A stretch of 64,000 bases of DNA, from contig JAUWAU010000023.1 in the NCBI GenBank assembly GCA_030601885.1, positions 1 to 64,000 on the forward strand, read 5' to 3'. The position numbers were made by a program, and so were the translations under genes. The notes under the pieces were generated by a model, which was not told the origin of the DNA, did not search any database, and saw only the letters and a program-made list of their open reading frames with translations. The stretch comes from Armatimonadota bacterium. GTDB lineage: Bacteria > Armatimonadota > Zipacnadia > JAUWAU01. This document shows, piece by piece, positions 58,271 through 64,000 of this stretch (position 1 is its first letter; each line of letters begins with the position of its first letter).

Positions 58271-60922
58271 CTATCTCCGCGGGCGGATGATTATCTCATA
58301 CCACAGCGTGTGATGCTCCGGCCCTATGGTCACCAGAGCACGGTCGTCAGAGTCCCCGATCACCAACGGCTCTCGTCGCTGGCCCCGCTCGTCCAGCACG
58401 TGGGCCTCGACGCGGCCCGGACGGACAGGTAGCCGTATGGTCGCGGAGATACCTTCCACCAGAGATGGCTCCTCGCCCCAATTACGCCGCAGCGTCACCC
58501 GCTCACCTTCCTGTTCCCAGCCCCAGCCGGTGTTCTCCGCCCGGCCTGTGGCGGTCACCAGTATGCGCCCCGGCCGGGCAAAGCCGGTTCCATCCACGGC
58601 CGTCGCGGTGATCGCCGCCCATCCCTGCAATGTCGAACCGAGAGAGATCGTGACCTCGCCGAGCTCGAACGTGCGCCCGTCGCAGAAGCCAATCGCCGCC
58701 TTGGAATTCGGTGTGTCAACGAGCACGCACGCCTGCTGCGGGTCGCGACAGTCCCACGTCAACTGCCCACCGTCGCTGACGTACAGCGCCGCCTCGGAAG
58801 GGTCGGGCACGGAGCCTTTCACCTGGAGCGGCCCTTTGCCGAGGCGGATTGCCATTCGACGCCTCAGCGCCGCTTCGAGCGGCACGCCGTAGGTGGTTAC
58901 ATAACTGCCCCGCGCCGGATTGTCCAGACCATGTTCTACAGTCGCCGGTGCATTCGCAGTGACGACGGTCCTGCGACGACTTGCTCTAACGTCCGGTCGG
59001 CGGAACAGAGCGGCTGCCGCCGGCAGCGTCACGAGCTTCGTCGGATGGGATTTGATGTCGAAGTAGCTGGGGATTCGTCGCACGTCCCACTGGTCGTTGT
59101 GGCAGTAGGCGAAGCTGAAGATGCCGTCCCAGTCCTGCAGGGCGCCGTAGGCGGCCAGGAGGAGGTAGGCCTCGGAGCAGTAGGTGTTTGGCGCGGGGTG
59201 GTTGTACTCGCTGATCGTGTACGGATAGCCGGCAACGCGACGCGCCGCCAGCCCGGGGAGCGTGCCGCCCTTCGCCGTCACCATGCTGACGTTTCTCACC
59301 CACCAGTTGTTCGAGTCCCACGGGCGTCCGGGGAAGGATGGGTGATGCCAGTAGGCGTGGGCGTCGAAGTAGTCCATCGCCACGTGCGTCTGGATGGGAG
59401 TGTATCCCATCTGCGTTCCCGTGATGAGGCTCTCGACGCCAAGCTCGGAGCGCAGGTACTCGGCCATCCCGGTCCAGTACTCGCGTGCCACGTCGAGCAG
59501 GAACCGCACGTAGTCGCGCTGCAGTGGCCGGCTCCAGCCTGCCATTTCGCTCCGGCGCGGACGGGCGATCGTGCGGGCCGCCAGCGTCTCGCCATCCCGC
59601 AGGCCATCCACGCCGCCCGGCCTGAGCGAGACATCCGCGAGCCAGAGCGTGCCCCTGACCTTCGCCAAGTCACTGAAGCCCACGCGGCCGCCGGCGTACG
59701 TCTCGTTGGGCCGGAAGCTGAACGAATAGCGCTGCCACTCCGACTCGACGGCGGCGCTCGCGCTGAAGCCGAGCGAGTGCCATGGCTCACGTGTGGCAAA
59801 GGTGTTCACCGAGATGCGCCGCTCGGGCTCGGCCCTCGCCCAGAAGCTGAGCATATACGGTGCGCCCTCGTCGAAGTCCAGGCCGGCTTGATGGAGCTGT
59901 ACGTACCAACCCGTCTCGCTGGGCTGGGCGATCGTCACCTTCAGCCCTGCATTGCCTGCCGGCCCGTCGCGGACCGACTCCGCGGTTGCTGACGCCGATT
60001 CGTGCACTTCGAGAGCCCATCCCTGCAGCCCATCGACGAATTGGCCGTTGCGCAGCATCTCCCCGCCCAAGGGCGCTGCGCCGTCAGACCAGGCCTCCCT
60101 GATGGCGTCCGTATCGCCATACCGGCCCCGCAGCCACTCGTGCCATCGCGCGTCTAGCATCTCCTGGCAGTACTGCGGCAGCGCATCGAGTTCGCCGCGG
60201 CGCCAGAGCGTCGTGAGCGAGTTCTCGTTATTGAGCTCGATCATGGCCACGGCCGGCTCGTCCGCGTAGGCGTTGCCGGTGTAGGCATTGACGTGCGCGA
60301 GCAGGTCGCGGGCGTACTTGCGCTGCAGTTCGATCATCCGGGGGTGGAAGTTGTCCACCCCCTTGTCCATCCTGGGCATCTCATCGGCGTGCTCGATGCC
60401 GTCGGCCTCTCCAAGCTTGCGCGAAACGTGCAGGTTGATGTTGGCGTAGATGCCGTTGCGCTTGAGCTGGTGGATGAGATAGTCCAGGCGGTCGAGCGCC
60501 TCGGGAGACAGATGCTGCTTGTCGTCGTATGCGCCGTCGAGGATGCCGTTCGGGAAGGCCCGGCTGTCCATGTGATGAAAGCGCACGATGTTGATGCCGA
60601 ATTTCGCCATCCGCGCGGCAGCCTTCTCGGCCACCTCGTGCGGCGGAAAGGCGCCCGCGAAGCACAGATTCGTGCCAAAGAAGCGAAGGCGCTTCCCGCG
60701 GCCGTCCACGAAGTGGCCGTTGCGTACACGCACAAAGCCATGCTTGCCGGCCGGCTTCTCGTTCCAGGCGCTGACGTTGGCCACACTCTCTGACGCGTCA
60801 TCCCATGGGATCACGAAGGGGAACATCGCCTGCGCGGCGTTCGATGGTGCGTCTGCTGCCATGAGCGCCTCGCCTCCGAGCAACGCCAAGAGCAACGCAA
60901 ACAGCAACTCAAAATGTTTCAT
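58271..60922 (-). CDS. exported GH5-like glycoside hydrolase with inserted CBM4/9-type domain
   Basis: 883 aa from ATG 60922 (a GTG two codons earlier is possible). Signal peptide FELLFALLLALLGGEALMAA. The barrel begins KHGFVRVRNGHFVDGRGKRL and RFFGTNLCFAG; the acid/base Glu is in AMIELNNENSL, and a second Glu in YPYTISEYNHPAPN is the probable nucleophile. Between them, at about 283-440, sits a beta-jelly-roll: MLRNGQFVDGLQGWALEVHE, YMLSFWARAEPERRISVN and WQRYSFSFRPNETYAGGRVG, typical of CBM4/9 modules. A beta-sandwich ends the protein. The sugar is unknown. It lies 60 nt downstream of the ceramidase-like gene on the same strand. Confidence 0.75.
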   Translation of the reverse strand: MKHFELLFALLLALLGGEALMAADAPSNAAQAMFPFVIPWDDASESVANVSAWNEKPAGKHGFVRVRNGHFVDGRGKRLRFFGTNLCFAGAFPPHEVAEKAAARMAKFGINIVRFHHMDSRAFPNGILDGAYDDKQHLSPEALDRLDYLIHQLKRNGIYANINLHVSRKLGEADGIEHADEMPRMDKGVDNFHPRMIELQRKYARDLLAHVNAYTGNAYADEPAVAMIELNNENSLTTLWRRGELDALPQYCQEMLDARWHEWLRGRYGDTDAIREAWSDGAAPLGGEMLRNGQFVDGLQGWALEVHESASATAESVRDGPAGNAGLKVTIAQPSETGWYVQLHQAGLDFDEGAPYMLSFWARAEPERRISVNTFATREPWHSLGFSASAAVESEWQRYSFSFRPNETYAGGRVGFSDLAKVRGTLWLADVSLRPGGVDGLRDGETLAARTIARPRRSEMAGWSRPLQRDYVRFLLDVAREYWTGMAEYLRSELGVESLITGTQMGYTPIQTHVAMDYFDAHAYWHHPSFPGRPWDSNNWWVRNVSMVTAKGGTLPGLAARRVAGYPYTISEYNHPAPNTYCSEAYLLLAAYGALQDWDGIFSFAYCHNDQWDVRRIPSYFDIKSHPTKLVTLPAAAALFRRPDVRASRRRTVVTANAPATVEHGLDNPARGSYVTTYGVPLEAALRRRMAIRLGKGPLQVKGSVPDPSEAALYVSDGGQLTWDCRDPQQACVLVDTPNSKAAIGFCDGRTFELGEVTISLGSTLQGWAAITATAVDGTGFARPGRILVTATGRAENTGWGWEQEGERVTLRRNWGEEPSLVEGISATIRLPVRPGRVEAHVLDERGQRREPLVIGDSDDRALVTIGPEHHTLWYEIIIRPRR

Positions 60923-60981
60923 CCGCACGAGACCTCACCTTGGGCGAGCCGCTTCGGACCGAGCCCGCCTGCTTTCACGGA

Positions 60982-62247
60982 TCAGCCCTCAGGCGTCAGG
61001 TGCTTCAGCAGCTCGTGGATCTTGCTTATGAGAATCGGCGCAGTGCGTGGCCCGATGGACATTGTGCGCTCGTATTTGTAGAGCGGGTTGTCGGAGTCTT
61101 CCTCGGGGAGTATGTAGCCGAGCTCGATGGGAGAGAGGCCGATGATGAACTTGTGAGGCCCCGGCATGAGGTCTTTGATGCCGGCGCCGACGGCGGGGAG
61201 CGCCTCGCCGGGCACGGTGACCATCTGCACGGGTCCGAGGCCGATGGCTGTGACCTGCGTGGTCAACTCATCGCCAGCCGGCAGGGGTATGACGCCGAAC
61301 TTCGCAGCAATCTTGAAGACGGGATTCTCAATGGGGAGCGTCACATCAGCGGCGGCCAGGCGAATGGTCAGCTCGTCCAGCACATCGGCGCCCTCGAGCG
61401 CGTCCATGGCCGCCCGGCCCACGGCGGCGCCAATCCGCTCCGCCTCCTCAAACGTATGCACATCGCCCGTGTCAACCGTTACCATGCCGCCGAGCGCGCC
61501 GTTGATGAACACGGCCGTCCCACCTGCCTCTTCCTCCACCGTGCGGCACAGGTAGCCGGCGAAATCAGCCGTCACCAGCGTGTTATCGTTCCAGAGCGTC
61601 TCGGGATGGCATGCCCAGTTCACCAGGGTGCCGATCCCGTTTCCCGCCTCGTCCACCGCCTGCAGTACCTCTATGTGGCGATCGATGAGCGCCTCGTCCC
61701 TGATGTTAACAGATGTGCGCGGCGGGGCCTCGGCTCGCGCGAAGCGCAGGCGTGCCGGCTTCATCGCGCCAAGAGCTGCGTTGACGGCTGCGGCCGTCTG
61801 GGACTGCATGTGCTTGACGTACGCCGGGTCAATGCCGCTCTTGCCGGGCAGGCCCCAGAGGCCGAGCGTGTCGGGCGCGGAGTGCACGTGGGTGGAGGCG
61901 ATGATGACGTTGGAGGCCGGCAGATCGGACACCTGCTCGCGGATCGCTGCCACCTGCGTGGGCAGGAGACCAATGAGGTCGAGACACACCAGCGCGATCG
62001 TCGTGTGATCGTCGCTGATGGCGAGGCAGCGCGCGTAGATATCGTCATGGACACCAGTTGCGCGCCGATTCGCCTCGAGCCCAGCGAGGTACTGTCCCGG
62101 CGCCTTCGGCGTGATCGCCTTCTTGGCCGCGCCGGCGCTGAGCCCGGCCGTTGCTGGAGCCGCGCCAGGCAAGAGCGTCCCCGGGACAACTGTCGCAATC
62201 AGCAGCCACGCGCCGCCGATGGCCGCACGGCGAGTGCAATGACTCAT
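60982..62247 (-). CDS. neutral ceramidase-like protein (Ceramidase_alk N-domain), Tat-type leader
   Basis: 421 aa. ATG 62245-62247 follows GGAGG by 9 nt. The leader TRRAAIGGAWLLIATVVPG has twin arginines and a hydrophobic run, consistent with Tat export. The core has the zinc-enzyme marks of neutral ceramidases: GLSAGAAKKAITPK, IIASTHVHSAPDTLG (His ligand), LVNWACHPETLWNDN (His ligand), ADFAGYLCRTVEEE and VFINGALGGM. The C-terminal Ig-like domain of full ceramidases is missing, as in many bacterial relatives that probably act on other amides. Substrate not established. Confidence 0.8.
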   Translation of the reverse strand: MSHCTRRAAIGGAWLLIATVVPGTLLPGAAPATAGLSAGAAKKAITPKAPGQYLAGLEANRRATGVHDDIYARCLAISDDHTTIALVCLDLIGLLPTQVAAIREQVSDLPASNVIIASTHVHSAPDTLGLWGLPGKSGIDPAYVKHMQSQTAAAVNAALGAMKPARLRFARAEAPPRTSVNIRDEALIDRHIEVLQAVDEAGNGIGTLVNWACHPETLWNDNTLVTADFAGYLCRTVEEEAGGTAVFINGALGGMVTVDTGDVHTFEEAERIGAAVGRAAMDALEGADVLDELTIRLAAADVTLPIENPVFKIAAKFGVIPLPAGDELTTQVTAIGLGPVQMVTVPGEALPAVGAGIKDLMPGPHKFIIGLSPIELGYILPEEDSDNPLYKYERTMSIGPRTAPILISKIHELLKHLTPEG

Positions 62248-62300
62248 GCTACTGCCCCTCCGGCACGAGCGCAGTGAGTGGCATTGGGTCGTTTCTCTGA

Positions 62301-62328
62301 CCACTGGCCACTGATCACCGATCACGGG
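62301..62328 (+). repeat. short tandem heptamer repeat at the end of the YjbH-like gene
   Basis: Four units: CCACTGG, CCACTGA, TCACCGA, TCACGGG. The TGA stop of the minus-strand gene (62315-62317) is inside. The first two units equal those at 52991-53004. Confidence 0.65.
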
Positions 62329-63265
62329 GCGTGGAGAGCTTCTCTCGCTTGATGGGCCCGCGCTTGATCACGCGGACCTTCGGCTCGGATTCGCCGCCCC
62401 GGGCCGACTCGGCGGATGGACGACGGTGTGTGCTGAACGTGTAGGTTACTCCGCTGAGGAACTGAGTGCGATCCGTAATGTCAACGTAGCCCAACAGCAG
62501 CGTGAGACCGCACCGCTGCTTGGCCGGATGGGCGAGGAGGCTGAAGGTGGCGCCGACGTTGGTGCTGTAGCCATCGTATTCGATCATCGTGCTGACGCGC
62601 TCGTCCAGACGATGAGACAACCCGCCGAAGAGGCGGTTGTGGAATCTGCCAGTCCCGAATCCGCCGGTGAGATACGTTGGATGATTGGCCCGCCCGATAT
62701 CCTTTGTGGCCACGACGAAAGCCGACCGTGCACCGGCATCGCTCCGGCCTGGGCCATCCTCGCGTACGTTGAGCAAGTCTATGACGCCGACGGCGACCGC
62801 GGGCGTCTTGCCACGCTCCCCCACCAGTTGCTTCTGCACGTTGTAGGACGACTCCCATGCATCGCTCGTCTCCATGTCGGCCAGGTACCAGGACTTCCCG
62901 GGCGAACCGAGTCCCACGGCAAAGGTCACGTTGCCGTTGACATCGTCGCCACGGAAGTCGAGTTGGAAGTCCTCAGTGAGCTGCCCGACATGGGCGCCAA
63001 CGATGTAGCTGCGACCCGACGGGGTGTAGGCCACCGGAATGCTGATCTGCGTTGCGCCGTTGAACCCCGGAGCGCCCTCGGGCGTGACGCCGTATCCGCC
63101 GCCGGGAAGGCCGGAGATGAAGCGGAAATCCGGAAATCTGCGGAAGTGCTGCGCGTTGGCGGCCGTGGCGAGCAGCATACTTGCGCACAGCAGCGCCACT
63201 GCGTACGCTACCGTCGCTGTGCGCGTAACGCGGGTGGACGGCCGGATGCCATGTCCAAGAGCCAT
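62315..63265 (-). CDS. exported YjbH-like beta-barrel protein (tentative)
   Basis: 316 aa. ATG 63263-63265, 7 nt after AAGGGAAG. Signal peptide VAYAVALLCASMLLATAANA. Alternating short hydrophobic strands (GATQISIPVAYTPSGRSYIV, VNGNVTFAVGLGSPGKSWYL, YLTGGFGTGRFHNRLFGGLS, TLLLGYVDITDRTQFLSGVT) and aromatic ends fit an outer-membrane barrel. GGFGTGRF and LDERVSTMIEYDGYSTNVG resemble the YjbH exopolysaccharide-associated family. The C-terminus is basic (RVIKRGPIKREKL). The family link is a motif-level impression only. Confidence 0.5.
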   Translation of the reverse strand: MALGHGIRPSTRVTRTATVAYAVALLCASMLLATAANAQHFRRFPDFRFISGLPGGGYGVTPEGAPGFNGATQISIPVAYTPSGRSYIVGAHVGQLTEDFQLDFRGDDVNGNVTFAVGLGSPGKSWYLADMETSDAWESSYNVQKQLVGERGKTPAVAVGVIDLLNVREDGPGRSDAGARSAFVVATKDIGRANHPTYLTGGFGTGRFHNRLFGGLSHRLDERVSTMIEYDGYSTNVGATFSLLAHPAKQRCGLTLLLGYVDITDRTQFLSGVTYTFSTHRRPSAESARGGESEPKVRVIKRGPIKREKLSTPRDR

Positions 63266-63544
63266 GTGCAATCTTCCCTTCACAATGCCGCGTGCGCTGA
63301 GGGTCGCTGCGCCGCGGAGACGATCACTCCCTGGTCCTGCCCCCACCTCCGAAGAGCATACTTCCCGGGTTCGTTGCCGGATTCCTGCATGCTGTCCATC
63401 ATTTCGGTGCTCTGAGGGCTGGCGAGCCACAGTGCCCGAACGGGCTGCCGCAACCGAAGGACCGGGCATGGTGAGCGCGAATAGCTGCCTTGGAGTGATG
63501 CGCCTGCCTGGGACGCAGCCGCACACCCGTGGGAGGTAGATGCA

Positions 63545-64000
63545 ATGGAACGTGCCGTTGATAACCGGTCCTCGGGGCCTTCGGCGACCAGAGGAAACCT
63601 CGAGGAGATGCTGGCAGCCAATCGCGCCTTCATGGCCGAGCGGCGGCTGCAGGCGATGCCGGACGCGCCGACGCGCAAATTGGCGGTCCTCACGTGCATG
63701 GACTCACGTCTCACCGGCTTATGGAATGAGGCCCTCGGGCTGCAGCGCGGAGATGCCATGGTACTGCGCAACGCGGGCAATACCGTTGCAGCAAGCGACG
63801 ATGTGCTCCGCTCACTGGCGGTTGCCGTGTACGCGAAGGGCGTCGAGGAGATCGTCGTGCTCGGGCACAGCGACTGCGGCATGACGAAGATCCAAGCGTC
63901 GGCGTTCATAGATGCCATGAGCCGGGCCGGCGTGTCCCGCGATGCGATTCCCAGCATTGATTTCCGGGAGTGGCTGGGGGCATTCGCTCGCGAGGAGGAC
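63545..64000 (+). CDS. beta-class carbonic anhydrase, N-terminal part (runs off the window)
   Basis: 152 codons visible. ATG 63545 follows GGGAGG by 8 nt. The zinc motif is present: LAVLTCMDSRLTG (Cys and the Asp-Arg dyad) and VLGHSDCGMTK (His and second Cys), with RNAGNTVAASDDVLRSLA between them. Beta-class enzymes interconvert CO2 and bicarbonate in the cytoplasm. The length before the first Cys (about 50 residues) matches the small, CynT/YtiB-like branch. The gene continues beyond base 64000, so its end is unknown. It is divergent from the YjbH-like gene, with 279 bp of unremarkable sequence between. Confidence 0.9.
   Translation, partial: MERAVDNRSSGPSATRGNLEEMLAANRAFMAERRLQAMPDAPTRKLAVLTCMDSRLTGLWNEALGLQRGDAMVLRNAGNTVAASDDVLRSLAVAVYAKGVEEIVVLGHSDCGMTKIQASAFIDAMSRAGVSRDAIPSIDFREWLGAFAREED

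Noticed and set aside
1..64000. tRNA, rRNA or CRISPR arrays
   Set aside because: Reading through both strands showed no tRNA T-arm/acceptor pattern, no rRNA sequence and no regularly spaced direct repeats of CRISPR type. A tRNAscan or Infernal run would settle this.

Overview
The window is high-GC bacterial DNA with a dense two-strand layout, frequent GTG/TTG starts and clear Shine-Dalgarno (SD) sites. About forty genes can be supported. Many encode exported proteins (sialidase-like, rhamnogalacturonan-lyase-like, GH20-like, ceramidase-like, FG-GAP, DUF2961). These sit beside enzymes of sugar and sugar-acid metabolism and envelope proteins (CsgG-like, a possible outer-membrane barrel). This mix resembles uncultured heterotrophs of the Armatimonadota / Planctomycetota-Verrucomicrobiota / Hydrogenedentota type. 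That placement is inference; no rRNA or other taxonomic marker is present.

Layout. 1-2.4 kb is a mobile-DNA scar: the end of an IS1182-type transposase gene, two small membrane-protein genes, and a ParB-like HTH gene split by an 0.8-kb element with terminal inverted repeats that carries only an NYN-domain nuclease gene. 2.4-11.6 kb (minus strand) holds a sodium:solute symporter, an FG-GAP protein and two tandem FGE-like/sialidase-like exported proteins. 11.7-18.9 kb holds a URO-D-family protein, a nitrilase-family hydrolase, an AGE-family epimerase, two divergent enolase-superfamily enzymes (one rhamnonate-dehydratase-like), a MITE-like repeat and a Gfo/Idh/MocA oxidoreductase. 19-31 kb (mostly plus strand) holds a DUF6785-type membrane protein, a small tyrosine phosphatase and a run of exported carbohydrate-active proteins.

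30.5-36.2 kb is a redox block: DJ-1/PfpI, an RraA-like protein with a Tat signal, a trimethylamine-dehydrogenase-type flavoprotein, EtfB, and EtfA with an N-terminal ferredoxin domain. The last three are tightly packed and probably form one electron-transfer unit. 36.3-46.5 kb holds an exported toroid-type protein, a GH20-like gene broken by one in-frame amber codon, a divergent TIG-repeat / CsgG pair, and a two-gene minus-strand unit. 46.75-46.89 kb holds what looks like a small RNA with its own promoter, two covarying copies of a compound hairpin and a terminator. 47.4-64 kb holds a giant PL26/YetA-like protein, a B12-binding radical SAM enzyme, a P1/M55 peptidase pair, a TPR protein, a GH5-like hydrolase with an inserted CBM, a ceramidase-like protein, a YjbH-like protein and the start of a beta-carbonic anhydrase.

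How they fit: extracellular enzymes would release rhamnose/uronate-rich sugars, the symporter and DUF6785 protein could move products, and the enolase-superfamily, RraA, Gfo and AGE enzymes could process the sugar acids. The strongest novelty candidates are the NYN-only element at 1355-2152 and the tandem structured RNA at 46791-46888.
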